NCBI RefSeq assembly: GCF_000169175.1
Contig: NZ_AAWS01000036.1
Span: 35,165-99,164 of the forward strand
Origin: Microscilla marina ATCC 23134
Lineage (GTDB): Bacteria; Bacteroidota; Bacteroidia; Cytophagales; Microscillaceae
DNA length: 64,000 nt
Direction: 5' to 3'
Shown: positions 34,912 through 44,083 of the stretch, piece by piece
Numbering within the stretch: the stretch's first letter is position 1
Layout: every line of letters begins with the position of its first letter
Position numbers and translations under genes: made by a program
The notes under the pieces: generated by a model
Told to the model about the DNA's origin: nothing
Databases searched by the model: none
The model's input: only the letters and a program-made list of their open reading frames with translations

Positions 34912-36138
34912 TCAAACCTTCCTAATAGCCTCTACCGGCTTAAGTTTCAATGCTTTGATTGCCGGATAAATGGCAGATAACAAGGCGGCGGCAACTACCA
35001 TAAGTCCTATTTGGGCGTAATAACTCCCTTCAATCATAGGGCGAATGATAGAATCATAACCGAAGTTTTCCAACCCTGACGAAAACATTCCCAAGTCGAT
35101 GCCATTGCTGCCAGTATATTGAATGGTTGCCCAGGCGAGCAGTATGCCTATAGGTGCACCTACACAAGTCAAAAAGAAAGTTTCTATCACAATCATTCTA
35201 AATACCCGTCCTTTGCTCATGCCCACCGCCATGAGCATACCTAGCTCACGAGTACGCTCCAGTACTGCCATGAGCATTGTATTGACAATGCCCATAGAAA
35301 GCCCCAAGAGTATAATACCCACAAAAATGAACAGCATTTGGCTCATCATATCATTGGCATAAGCCAAGTCGGGTGAGGTGTCTTTCCAGCTTTGTACTGT
35401 TATATTCTGGTGGTTTTTTGCTAGTTTGCCTTGTAGGTTTTTTACTACTTCTGGGGCTACCTGGTAGTTGTCTACCCGGCATACAATATGATGAATGAGT
35501 ACGTCGTTGCCCAATAGTTTTTGCAAATCGTTTTGGCGTACAAACACATTTGACTCGTCGTACACTGTATTGCTGGATTTGTACAAACCCACGATCCGGA
35601 AAGCCCCCGCTGTAATATCACCATTTTCGTTCTGAAAAGTGAGTACCATCTTAGAACGCAATTTGAGATTGAGCCTTTTGGCAAGTTTTTTACCAATCAG
35701 AATAGGGTTCCTTTTGATACCTTCAAAGTACTTGCCTTCTACCAGTTTACTTTTCAGGCTAAATACTTTAGGTTCATTTTGCAGGTCTATGCCATGAATG
35801 GCTGCTCCATAGCCCCCTGCACTACTGGTGGCCATACCCACCGCACTTGTTCGGGTGGTAGTAGCTGTTACCTGTGGTTGCTTGCTCACTTGTTGAACTA
35901 TTTTGTCAGCATCGTCAATGGCGTACTTTACCAGTTTGTCTTCGTCATATTTGGCGTGTTTGATGGTCACATGCCCCACAAAGTTCTCGAGTTGTCCTTT
36001 TACCCGTTGGTTGTTCATACCCAGCGAGAAAGCAAGTACAAAAATACCCGCCCATATTCCCAGCAGCACCGAGACAATGACCACTCCGCTGCGCATTGGA
36101 TTGCGCCAGATGTTTTTCCAGGCTATTTTGATAATCAT
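34912..36138 (-). CDS. FtsX-family ABC permease (third of three)
   Basis: This encodes 408 residues. One transmembrane helix at the N-terminus (about 19-40, VVIVSVLLGIWAGIFVLAF) and three near the C-terminus (about 268-290, 315-340, 375-395) surround a periplasmic MacB-type core domain, the standard FtsX/LolC/LolE layout. The start MIIKIAWKNIWRNPMRS matches the family and the two paralogues upstream. It pumps or releases substrates from the membrane when powered by the ATPase encoded at 31255. It is the more diverged of the three permeases and lacks the KRLN/KIKL-type C-terminus they share. The start is secure. Confidence 0.9.
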   Translation of the reverse strand: MIIKIAWKNIWRNPMRSGVVIVSVLLGIWAGIFVLAFSLGMNNQRVKGQLENFVGHVTIKHAKYDEDKLVKYAIDDADKIVQQVSKQPQVTATTTRTSAVGMATSSAGGYGAAIHGIDLQNEPKVFSLKSKLVEGKYFEGIKRNPILIGKKLAKRLNLKLRSKMVLTFQNENGDITAGAFRIVGLYKSSNTVYDESNVFVRQNDLQKLLGNDVLIHHIVCRVDNYQVAPEVVKNLQGKLAKNHQNITVQSWKDTSPDLAYANDMMSQMLFIFVGIILLGLSMGIVNTMLMAVLERTRELGMLMAVGMSKGRVFRMIVIETFFLTCVGAPIGILLAWATIQYTGSNGIDLGMFSSGLENFGYDSIIRPMIEGSYYAQIGLMVVAAALLSAIYPAIKALKLKPVEAIRKV

Positions 36139-36451
36139 AATTATTTGGTTTTTTTAGTTAGTCAATAGCTTCTACAGCCTAAAGCTATTAGTCTTTAGCT
36201 TTAGGCTGGTTTGCAAGCATACTACCTGCTTTATAGTATGTTGATTTTTAAATACTTATAAAATCGGTAGATAGAAGTTGGTACAGGAGCAGGCTTTAAG
36301 CGACAAGTGCACCTCGTTCTACAAACAACTACATACTTTACAATGCGTTGATTTTTAATGACTTATAAAATCGGTAGATGGAGGCTGCTTGCGGAGCAGT
36401 GAGTTGTAAAACCCAAAACCTAGCTCCTAGCACCTTGTAAGGAATTCCCAA
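36139..36451. other. Repeat-containing gap between permease genes
   Basis: No gene is seen. A unit with GTTGATTTTTAAATACTTAT and AAAATCGGTAGATAGAAG (about 36240) recurs with changes at about 36351. The phrase AGCTTTAGGCTGGTTTGCAA near 36199 recurs near 39264 with small changes. Confidence 0.5.
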
Positions 36452-37668
36452 CTAACGCAATGCATCAATCAATTTAATTTTTTGGGTAAACCACCAAGGG
36501 TAAAGCGCAATAAGTAGCGTAAAGCCTAAAATAACGACCGCTTGTGACACAAAAATCATAGGGTCGGTAGAAAACGGAATGATAGGTTCAATGCCCATTT
36601 CAAGCATTGATTCTGCCGCTTTTCCTGTCAGTTTGAGCGGATTTGCGTGAAAATAAGCCACCAAGGGCGAGCTTGCTATTGCTCCCAGTATTACACCCAT
36701 CAGCGCAATGATCAACATTTCTAAAATGACCACTGTCCCCAGTTTAAAACGTTTCATCCCTATGCCAATCAATATCCCAAACTCATAGCGGCGTTCGGCG
36801 GTCATCATAAGTATAGTGCCAAAAATACCAAAGCAAACCACCATATATAGCACCCCCACAGTTATGTAGTTAGCCAGCCCGTCTACCTCAATCATTTGTA
36901 CCATTTCAGGCATCATTTGCTTCCACGACATCACCTTATATTGTTGGGTATCTACCTTAGCATTGAGCAATGTCAATACCTTGTCCAGCTTTTTAGGTTG
37001 TTTGACCACCAAAGCCAACGAAGTGAGCCTGTTCTCGGCAGCATATAAGTTTTGTCCTGTAGTCAGTGGCACATACACCAACGACTTGTTAATGTCGGGA
37101 GCCGGAAACTTGACAATGCCTTTGACCAAGAGTTTGTCTACGGCACTTTGCCCCTGAAAACCTTGTCCGATCAATACCAGCGAGTCGCCCACATTGAGCT
37201 TAAGGTATTGGGCAAGCCCTTGAGCCAATATTACCGCTCTTCGTCTTTTTTGTCAAAGTAGTTGCCTTGTACCAGCTTTTTTTGTGGTGCCGACAACGCC
37301 TGTTCTTTGGCAGGGTCAATGGCTAATACCAAACCTGCTTTGCTTTTTTGAGTGCTTGCCAGCAAGGCATACGACTCCAACCTGGGAACTACTTCGGTTA
37401 CTGCCTCAGGTTGCCTTATTTGCTGTTGTAGCTGCTTACTCCATTCAAAACTATTGTCAATGTTTTGTTCATTCCAGTAGCCTTTTTGGTGTATTTGCAC
37501 ATACCCCGTAAAAGAGCCTACAGTGTTTTGGATTATGTTATCATAAGAGCCATTCTGCATGGAGAGCATAAAAATGGAGAAAAATACCGCAAAAAATATA
37601 GACACCATTGTAATCACTGTCCTACGCTTATTGCGCCATATATTCCTCCAGGCAAGTTTTAAATACAT
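36452..37668 (-). pseudogene. FtsX-family ABC permease with a one-base frameshift
   Basis: Two adjacent frames together match the 411-residue permease at 37962 from end to end. The first (37668 to 37231) runs from MYLKLAWRNIWRNKRRT to FDKKDEER and then stops. The second (37228 to 36452) resumes at AQGLAQYLKLNVGDSLV. In the paralogue these parts are joined by NEEALLIAQGLAQ. In DNA, GAAGAGCGGTAATATTGG reads DEE-AVILA only if one G is added (GAAGAG-GCG-GTA), so a single base was lost near 37236. Everything else is intact, with one N-terminal and three C-terminal membrane helices. It is either a recent knockout or an error in the assembly. If intact, it would partner the permease encoded just upstream. 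Confidence 0.85.
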
Positions 37669-37719
37669 GTTTTTTTAGTTTAAATAATAGTTGTATATAG
37701 TTAGTTGGTAGCACCCACA

Positions 37720-37829
37720 GTCGCAAGCTAGACCCTGTTTAACTGCGTTGAGCTCATCACAGCAAACTGCTGTAGATTCGGTTCACAAGTAACTACACTT
37801 TCATATTACGTTGATTTTCAGTGATTTAT
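37720..37829 (-). repeat. 110-bp inverted repeat, right copy
   Basis: This is the inverted partner of 32419-32528; it reads GTCGCAAGCTAGACCCTGTT at its left end where the other copy ends AACAGGGTCTAACTTGCGAC. A further degenerate unit, CTAAAAATCAACGTACTACA, follows at about 37861. Confidence 0.8.
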
Positions 37830-37961
37830 GGAAAGCGTAGTCAATAGTCAAGGTAAATCGCTAAAAATCAACGTACTACAAAATCGCAGTTGCCTGCATA
37901 GCAAGGTGTACTTGTAGCTTGTCGCCTGAAGCTCAAAGCTATAGTACCTAGAACCTTCTAA

Positions 37962-39197
37962 TTACCCATGCAAAGCTTCCATGACATTCAGGCGTTTGGT
38001 ATGCACCATTGGGTAAATAGAAATAATCATTGTGAGCACAAAAACAATGATTGCCTGCGTGCTAAAAATTGCCGGGTCTACCGAAAAAGGTATAATGGGT
38101 TCCATGCCATAGCCTTCCATTGCTTTGGCCATGTCGCCTGTAAGCCAGATAGGGTTCAAGTGAAGGTACCAGGCAATGGGTAAGCTGACCACAATGCCCA
38201 GTATTACCCCAATACCCGCCAGCATCAACATCTCAAAAAACACTAAAATGCCCAGCTTAAAGCGTTTCATACCTATGCCAATCAATACCCCAAACTCATA
38301 GCGGCGCTCCGAGGTCATCATAAGCACCGTACCCAAAATGCCAAAGCCTAGTATCATATAAAACACCCCTAGCATAATCTTACCTGCTTGTTTATCAGCC
38401 TCCATCATTTGTACCAGTTCAGGCGCCATTGTTTTCCAGCTTATTACTTCATAAGCTACTCCTTTGGGGGGCGTTTCTGCCAGGTTTTGCTGCAAACTCG
38501 CCCTTACCCTAGTTAGATTCTTGGCATTGTCGAGCCGAATACAATAAGTAGTCAGGCGACTCTCAGTGGCAAAAAGCGACTGTGCTGTTTTGATAGGCAG
38601 GTATACCAATGCCTTGTTGAGCTTGGGGTCTGGCATTTTTATAATACCCTTTACCAAGTATTTACCTGTGGCACTTTGTCCCTGAAACCCCTGCCCCAAC
38701 AATACCAGCGAATCGCCCATTTGCACCTTTAGATATTGGGCAAGCCCCTGCGCAATCAACAGGGCTTCTTCGTTGGCTTTCGCCAAATATTTGCCCTTAA
38801 CCAACTTTTTTTCAGGGTTTGATAGTTGTTTTTCAGCAATAGGGTCAATACCCATGATGAGTCCGGCGCGACTACGCTCAAGCCCTGCCACCAATGCATA
38901 GCTATCCAGTCTGGGAATCACTTGGGCGACCCCTGGTGTTTGTTTGATGGTTTGTAGCAGGGTAGGGGAGTTGGCAAAAGAATTGTCCAGGTTTTGTTCG
39001 TCCCAGTAACCCTTTTGGTGAACCTGGATATGTCCCAAAAAAGCGCCTACCATCTGATCGATGGTCCGCTCAATAGACCCCACTTTCATAGAGCGTTGCA
39101 TCACTGATAAAAACACCGCAAAGAAAATGGCAGAGATAGTAATGATTGTGCGGCGACGATTGCGCCATATATTTCTCCAGGCAAGTTTTAGATACAT
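37962..39197 (-). CDS. FtsX-family ABC permease (first of three)
   Basis: This encodes 411 residues starting MYLKLAWRNIWRNRRRT, with a first transmembrane helix at about 21-40, a large periplasmic domain (about 45-275), and three helices at about 280-302, 320-350 and 375-398. It is clearly paralogous to the frameshifted gene just downstream (same YWDEQNLDNSF / GQGFQGQSA / AERRYEFG-type segments), pointing to a tandem duplication. With the LolD-like ATPase and the LolA-like carrier, it forms a Lol- or MacB-like export machine. The gap to the carrier gene is 186 bp. Confidence 0.9.
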   Translation of the reverse strand: MYLKLAWRNIWRNRRRTIITISAIFFAVFLSVMQRSMKVGSIERTIDQMVGAFLGHIQVHQKGYWDEQNLDNSFANSPTLLQTIKQTPGVAQVIPRLDSYALVAGLERSRAGLIMGIDPIAEKQLSNPEKKLVKGKYLAKANEEALLIAQGLAQYLKVQMGDSLVLLGQGFQGQSATGKYLVKGIIKMPDPKLNKALVYLPIKTAQSLFATESRLTTYCIRLDNAKNLTRVRASLQQNLAETPPKGVAYEVISWKTMAPELVQMMEADKQAGKIMLGVFYMILGFGILGTVLMMTSERRYEFGVLIGIGMKRFKLGILVFFEMLMLAGIGVILGIVVSLPIAWYLHLNPIWLTGDMAKAMEGYGMEPIIPFSVDPAIFSTQAIIVFVLTMIISIYPMVHTKRLNVMEALHG

Positions 39198-39383
39198 ATT
39201 TTTGTTTATTTAGTTTTTTAGTCAAGAGCTTCTACAGCCTAAAACTATTAGCCTTTAGCCCTTAGGCTGGTTTGCAGGCATGCTATCTATTTTGTAATAT
39301 ATTGATTTTTAGCAATATTCATTGGTATCTAAGGACTTGCGACTTGTTGCTTGAAGCTTACCCCTGTGGGCGCTATCAACTAA

Positions 39384-40148
39384 TCAATTCACCCGCTTCA
39401 TATTTTGCACTGAAAAGAATCCATCACTGATAGGCTTGTTAAACACCATTTGTTTGTATTCGAGCACTGTTTTTTGGTTAGGCTTATCCGCCGGAATCAT
39501 CTCCATATAGCTAGGCAATACTCTTCCACCCAGGTTTTTTATTTTGCTACCGCGCATAGTGTTTACCAGGTAACCATCCTCGTCGTACATTTTAGACTGT
39601 AGTTGGAGGTAATCCTTCTTAGAAATCCACATTTCTACCTTGCCCCACACTACAGGTGCGTTGGGTTTAGGGGTAAGCAATACTTTATAGCAGTCACGCC
39701 CTTCCAATGTCTCCGAACCTAAAATTTTGTGGGTGTAGTCTACCACTATTGATGATTGACGTACCAGGTCATCATTTGTAAAGTCAGACCCCATCCAGGA
39801 CTGATTCATCATAGAAGGAGGCATTTTTACTACCCTACCTACTTTGGGCAACCAGTTCCACATTTCTTTGCCCCGCTTCAGATAGCCACTACCCTTGTCG
39901 CGGACTGGTTTTTTTATCAAAATCAAGGAAAAGCCTTTGCCTTTGCTCCACGACTTCATCTCTACAGTTCGTCGCCATTTGGGGCGTACAATGGTCATGA
40001 TCATTATGCCCTGTGAGCTTTTGCCTTGCATATGACTATCAGCTTTTTTTACAATTTCGGTGGCGTTTTGGGCTTGTATAAAATTGGCGGTTGCCAGCAA
40101 TAAACCTATCAGTATCCAGCGTAATTTATTTAATTGTGCAATGTTCAT
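39384..40148 (-). CDS. LolA-like outer-membrane lipoprotein-sorting protein
   Basis: This encodes 254 residues. The signal peptide is about 1-27 (IQAQ). The mature part has the LolA-like half-barrel pattern of the Pfam LolA_like group: KADSHMQGKSSQGIMIMTIV, SGYLKRGKEMWNWLPKVGRV, VVKMPPSMMNQSWMGSDFTN and YLVNTMRGSKIKNLGGRVLP. It should be a periplasmic carrier of lipid-anchored or lipid-like cargo between the inner-membrane permeases and the outer membrane. It is the first structural gene after the regulator, and a near-perfect palindrome at 40341-40364 lies 193 bp before its start, so it is probably regulated by the TetR protein. Confidence 0.88.
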   Translation of the reverse strand: MNIAQLNKLRWILIGLLLATANFIQAQNATEIVKKADSHMQGKSSQGIMIMTIVRPKWRRTVEMKSWSKGKGFSLILIKKPVRDKGSGYLKRGKEMWNWLPKVGRVVKMPPSMMNQSWMGSDFTNDDLVRQSSIVVDYTHKILGSETLEGRDCYKVLLTPKPNAPVVWGKVEMWISKKDYLQLQSKMYDEDGYLVNTMRGSKIKNLGGRVLPSYMEMIPADKPNQKTVLEYKQMVFNKPISDGFFSVQNMKRVN

Positions 40149-40340
40149 ATTGTATGGATAATTTGTTTTTAATGGTTAAACGTTTAGTCAATAAAAATAA
40201 TTTAAAAAAACTTAGCTCATAAAGTAGGATAAAAATTCCAGGAAAAAAAATGACCAAAGTCAGGATTTTGATTGTTCAATCAGGCATGTGAATAGATTTA
40301 ATTTTTTGTTTCTACCTTGTTTTATTCTGTATAACTCATA

Positions 40341-40364
40341 CTTTGACTGACTAGTTAGTCAAAG
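40341..40364. promoter_or_regulatory. TetR-type operator upstream of the LolA-like gene
   Basis: CTTTGACT-GACTAGTT-AGTCAAAG is a 24-bp palindrome with one mismatched pair. Its central 20 bp agree at 16 positions with the site at 41034-41053 directly upstream of the TetR gene. TGACTGAC-type palindromes are typical of TetR-family operators. Position and match make it the likely control site for the export cluster. Confidence 0.75.
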
Positions 40365-40435
40365 TTAAAAGTATAAAAAATAACGGTAAATAAAATTAAA
40401 AATGTAAGTTTTTTTACCGTTTTAGGTATATACCA

Positions 40436-41026
40436 CTATCTGGGGTTTTGCCGTTGTGCTTCATACTCATTGGCTATGTTTTCTATCACTTCATCAATAG
40501 GATAAAGCTCAGGAGCAACCAAGTAATTGAAAGAAATACCATCGATGATAGAACCTAGCTTGATGGCCTCTATCTGTGGATTGGGGTACTTCAGTTCTTC
40601 CATGACCGCCGTTATTTTATTAAACCAACGCGCCATTTCCGGAGCATATTTTTCTTTGAGGTAATTGGTATACTGAAACGACAAGCGTGTATACAATCGC
40701 CAAAACTCCTGCTCTCCCTTGAGCGAGTCGCGGGTCAGGTACAACATCTCTCTAATAATTACCTCGGCAGGGTCGGTGCTATCGTGCAGCGATCTAAAAG
40801 TACCCCCTAGTTTTTGGTAAAACATATCCAGTACCTCTTCCAATAGTTTTTGTTTGTTCTCGAAGTAGTTGTACACCAACCCCTTAGAGATATTGGCCTC
40901 TTTAGCTATGGTGTCAATACTCGTGGCTTCGTAGCCTTTTTCTCCAAACAAGCGTAAGGCTGCCCGCAAAATCTCCTCTTTTCTCTCCTGCCTTATTTCG
41001 GCAAATTGTTCCGCTGTTCTTGGCAT
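40436..41026 (-). CDS. TetR-family transcriptional regulator
   Basis: This encodes 196 residues from the ATG at 41026 (MPRTAEQFAEIRQ). A TTG nine codons upstream is also in frame but lies inside the operator. The DNA-binding domain is at about 17-65, with FGEKGYEATSIDTIAKEANI and then SKGLVYNYFENKQKLL, the standard TetR helix-turn-helix. The C-terminal helices form the ligand pocket; the ligand is unknown. A palindrome matching the one at 40341 lies eight bases before the start, so it should repress itself and the following cluster. The inducer could be the compound exported by that cluster. Confidence 0.93.
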   Translation of the reverse strand: MPRTAEQFAEIRQERKEEILRAALRLFGEKGYEATSIDTIAKEANISKGLVYNYFENKQKLLEEVLDMFYQKLGGTFRSLHDSTDPAEVIIREMLYLTRDSLKGEQEFWRLYTRLSFQYTNYLKEKYAPEMARWFNKITAVMEELKYPNPQIEAIKLGSIIDGISFNYLVAPELYPIDEVIENIANEYEAQRQNPR

Positions 41027-41033
41027 AATGTTT

Positions 41034-41053
41034 TTGATTAACCGTTCAGTCAA
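41034..41053. promoter_or_regulatory. TetR-type operator at the regulator's own start
   Basis: TTGATTAACCGTTCAGTCAA (written on the plus strand) is an imperfect palindrome. In the gene's direction it reads TTGACTGAACGGTTAATCAA, which matches TTGACTGACTAGTTAGTCAA of the 40341 site at 16 of 20 positions. It lies just before the start codon, where a bound repressor would block transcription. Confidence 0.7.
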
Positions 41054-41356
41054 TGTAAAGAACGCAAATAAATTTCAAAAGTTCAATATTTAGGGCAAAA
41101 ACTTAAATTGATTAACTGATGTTTCCTGTTATTTAATTACGAACCGACCGCAGGGAGCTCTGCTTTAGCTAATTCACGCGAAGCGACTACGGTCTATAGA
41201 CTATTTTCCCTGCTTTGGTCTTAGTGAAGCGAGACCAAAGCGCATCAACGCCCGAAAGATTGTACACAAGTTGTTCGTGGTTTTTAGGGTTGGCATTGTT
41301 CAGGCTGCCTTTTTTTGGTAAGGTTGGTTTAATTACGAATGGGCGCGAGGCGATGC

Positions 41357-41476
41357 TTAAAATTCCAATTCAACACCCAAAAGATCGTACATAAGTTGTT
41401 TGTGGTTTTTAGGGTTGGCGTTGTTTAGGTTGCCAAGGGGTTGAGTGTGGTTGAATTTGTTTGAATGATTATGCAT
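41357..41476 (-). CDS. Possible 39-aa small ORF or gene remnant
   Basis: ATG at 41476, TAA at 41357, reading MHNHSNKFNHTQPLGNLNNA and ending LLGVELEF. It begins 25 bases past the stop of the gene at 41501 and is in the same frame. A second, diverged copy of its C-terminal half (GSLNNANPKNHEQLVYNLSG) is encoded on the same strand upstream of a stop at 41187. At DNA level the two copies are 41245-41311 and 41370-41437. Keeping the reading frame in both copies suggests they were protein coding. They may be tails of a lost, duplicated gene. The remaining gap to 41026 has an AATTACGAACCGACCGCAGG repeat (41136). Confidence 0.35.
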   Translation of the reverse strand: MHNHSNKFNHTQPLGNLNNANPKNHKQLMYDLLGVELEF

Positions 41477-41500
41477 AGCAGCTTGTGACTCAGCAGGCGA

Positions 41501-42136
41501 TTATTTATAAGCCACTTCCTCTACCGTTTTTACATGTTGGCGCAGATAATCAATAAGTTCCCAGTGTTTGGCTTGTGACAGGGCGTAGTCGTAGGCAGGC
41601 ACCCCATTTTGTAGGGTAAACACCTGTAGTTGATAGTGGTTGGTTTGCTGGCCTCGTTCGTCGGTAGTAGTAGTCTTTTTCATTTTTACGCTGTCTATTG
41701 TTTGCCAAGGGATTTTCTCTTTTTTGACAAATACCAATTGGTATACCTGCAAATGGGTAGACGCCACCTCAAAAGAGTAAGCACTACCTAATGCATTCAT
41801 CACAAAATAGGCAAAGCCCAAATACAACGTTGCCACCATAAAAATGCCCATCTCAGTTTCATTGGTAGTGCTTGTAACAATGATATATATCAAAAAAGCA
41901 GCTAACAAAGTTACCAGGCATAGTGCCACAAATAGCCCAAAATCAGCGTGGAAAATTTTCCTTTTTGCTTGAGTAGAGGCTAAATGCTTTGTTTTTCTTT
42001 TTTTGCGAGTAGGCGCAGGGGTATGTTGGACCTTGTAGAGTAACCTTTCATATTCTTGCCAAAATTCATCTTCGTCTTGATTGGCGTACTTCGTCCATAG
42101 TTTTTGGGCTTTTTGTTCTTGTGGGGTGTGGGTCAT
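41501..42136 (-). CDS. Membrane protein with two transmembrane helices (211 aa)
   Basis: The start is the ATG at 42136 (MTHTPQEQKAQKLW). The longer frame begins with Phe/Cys-rich residues unlike a protein start. A charged N-terminal region (1-70, with KKRKTKHLA) is followed by two adjacent membrane helices (about 68-90 and 97-118) and a soluble domain of about 90 residues (VASTHLQVYQLVFVKKEKIP and then TIDSVKMKK), which looks like a small PH-like or bPH domain. Its function is unknown. It is preceded by a terminator for the upstream gene, so it is transcribed on its own. Confidence 0.75.
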   Translation of the reverse strand: MTHTPQEQKAQKLWTKYANQDEDEFWQEYERLLYKVQHTPAPTRKKRKTKHLASTQAKRKIFHADFGLFVALCLVTLLAAFLIYIIVTSTTNETEMGIFMVATLYLGFAYFVMNALGSAYSFEVASTHLQVYQLVFVKKEKIPWQTIDSVKMKKTTTTDERGQQTNHYQLQVFTLQNGVPAYDYALSQAKHWELIDYLRQHVKTVEEVAYK

Positions 42137-42199
42137 TATTTTACAAAAATTACAATTAAATTTATTTATGCTTGTGCAAAGAAAGGGAAGATCGTTGGC

Positions 42200-42230
42200 A
42201 AAAAAAAAGCGCAAGGCATTGCCTTACGCT
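42200..42230 (-). terminator. Terminator of the aspartyl-protease gene
   Basis: On the minus strand AGCGTAAGGC, ATG-like loop (AAT), GCCTTGCGCT is followed by a run of eight T (the A-run at 42200-42208 on the plus strand). It lies about 150 bases past the stop of the gene ending at 42378. Confidence 0.75.
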
Positions 42231-42377
42231 AAGGGTAGTAAAGGTGACCACCTATTTTTATTTTAAATTTGAGTTAAGTATCCATAAGCGTGTGCCTTGA
42301 ATCAATTATTATATAAAAATCAAGGTGATATAAGCAGTTGTATTTGCTTGCACCTGTCATATAGCTTGTCACTATAC

Positions 42378-43613
42378 CTAAATAAGTGATTGCAGTTTCA
42401 TGGCAAATTTTTTGATTTTCCCCTCTCTTTTTACCGTGAGGTATACCACATTGCCGTGTTCTCTGAATAACTGAATAATGCGGGTCATGGTCAGTTTTTT
42501 GGTAGACATGCCATTAATCGCCAACAGTTCGTCTTCGGGGAGTAGCCCCGCTTTATCGGCAGGAGAGTTTTTGTAAATCTCCATCACTTTAAATTCTTTT
42601 TTGAGCGTAAGCTTAATTCTTATACCCGATGAGTTTACTTTAAAAGCTTGTTTAAAGTAACGATTAGGCTCTAAAATCAATTTTTGGTTCGAGTAATCCA
42701 AAATCAGGTTAAAACGCTTAAGAATAGCATTGCCCAAAATGCCATCAATCTTGTCGGAGGCAAGCAGGCCTCGCTTGGCGCGGCTGAGGTTTACGGGCAC
42801 ATTGCTAAAATTAAAATCGCCTACTTTCATTCCTTTCAGGCGCGCCTTGAAATCGGTCACCTTAGAACTAGTCAAGCCTTGGGAGCTATGCTTTAATTTT
42901 TTGTTGAATTTTTTGAGCAATTGATGACGGTTTACAAAAGGAGTAGTCAATATCAACGAAGTACTTGCCCCGGTATCTATCAAAAACGACCCAGTCACCT
43001 TTTCACCGTTGTCGAGCGTAATGCTTGCCTTGATGCTGGGCACTGGAAACCACCAGCTTACGTCATAGGCCTTGGCATTTTTAGGAAACTGATACTGGGC
43101 TTTGTTGTAGAGTTCTAGTTGATGCGCATCGTGATTGATGCGTACGATGTATTTTTTGAGAATAGCAAAACCAACAATGCCATCAATGACTGCGCCTGAG
43201 CGTGCCTCAAGGTGCGAGAGTGACGAACCCAACAAGCGTACATCGGGTACACTCAAATGCGCTAGTTTTAATTCATTATTGGCAAAATAAGGGGTAAAGT
43301 CTTGGCTGTGGGCACTTTTGACTGGTGTAAAACCACTGGGCATCAACTTTAAGTTTTTGGCAGTACGTAGGTTGATCACCGTGCCTCCGGCACCCGTGTC
43401 AAATATAAAATTGAGGTGTTGCGAGTCGCCTACCTTTAATTTGATAAAAATATGTTCTCCCACCATTTTCATGGGCAACCTTACAGCGGCTACATTTTGG
43501 GGTGTTTTGGCGTATGTTTGAGCTTGCATCAAAAGCAAAAGAGTCATAAAGCAGGCAATCAAGCCAATTTTATTGCCTGATCTCGTATTGATCGTGTTTT
43601 TGGATGTTATCAT
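42378..43613 (-). CDS. Retropepsin-like aspartyl protease with PDZ domain
   Basis: This encodes 411 residues with an N-terminal signal or anchor (hydrophobic 16-30). Two half-sites, FDTGAGG (Asp72) and LIDTGASTS (Asp213), each start a retropepsin-like half, so one chain can form the whole active site. A PDZ domain is at about 325-405 (KNSPADKAGLLPEDELLAIN). Such proteins are common in Bacteroidota and presumed to act in the periplasm on peptides or proteins, with PDZ choosing the target. Both active-site motifs are intact. It is a single-gene unit with a terminator downstream. Confidence 0.88.
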   Translation of the reverse strand: MITSKNTINTRSGNKIGLIACFMTLLLLMQAQTYAKTPQNVAAVRLPMKMVGEHIFIKLKVGDSQHLNFIFDTGAGGTVINLRTAKNLKLMPSGFTPVKSAHSQDFTPYFANNELKLAHLSVPDVRLLGSSLSHLEARSGAVIDGIVGFAILKKYIVRINHDAHQLELYNKAQYQFPKNAKAYDVSWWFPVPSIKASITLDNGEKVTGSFLIDTGASTSLILTTPFVNRHQLLKKFNKKLKHSSQGLTSSKVTDFKARLKGMKVGDFNFSNVPVNLSRAKRGLLASDKIDGILGNAILKRFNLILDYSNQKLILEPNRYFKQAFKVNSSGIRIKLTLKKEFKVMEIYKNSPADKAGLLPEDELLAINGMSTKKLTMTRIIQLFREHGNVVYLTVKREGKIKKFAMKLQSLI

Positions 43614-43927
43614 GAGCGATGTCTTTACCTATAGTTATATAGCGTTCATTATTCATTATTGAATATTGTGCAGATTATTTTCTTATTGAAATGCGTGTGG
43701 GTAGGTATTTATATATTAGACGGGGTTAACCTATCAAAAAGTTTTAAAATAAAAGATAAAAATATGGTGTTTTTGTTAAAATAAAGTACAATGTTTGGTT
43801 TTGGTTGTGTTTGAAGTGTAAATCCCTGAAAATAAGAAAGGTAGATAAGTGGGGGAGGAGGTGATGGATTTAATCCCGACTGTTTTTTGAAAACCAGCCA
43901 AGATTTGTTTAGGTTGATTGGAACCTC

Positions 43928-44046
43928 TCACTAGTAAATTTATAAGCAGTTGAAAATAAATAACTTATAAAACGATTAGTTACCTGTGAACTAAATATCG
44001 ACTCATTGGGGCAGTTTGCTGTGATGAGCTCAACGAGGTACTGTGT
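43928..44046. repeat. Diverged copy of the 110-bp repeat family
   Basis: TTTATAAGCAGTTGAAAATA, ATTAGTTACCTGTGAAC and CAGTTTGCTGTGATGAGCTC appear in the same order as in 32419-32528. The middle is altered. It lies directly beside the broken IS110 gene. The rest of 43614-43927 has no recognisable feature. Confidence 0.65.
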
Positions 44047-44083
44047 ACAAAGTCAAGTATTTTAATATAACTTTTTTAAGAAT

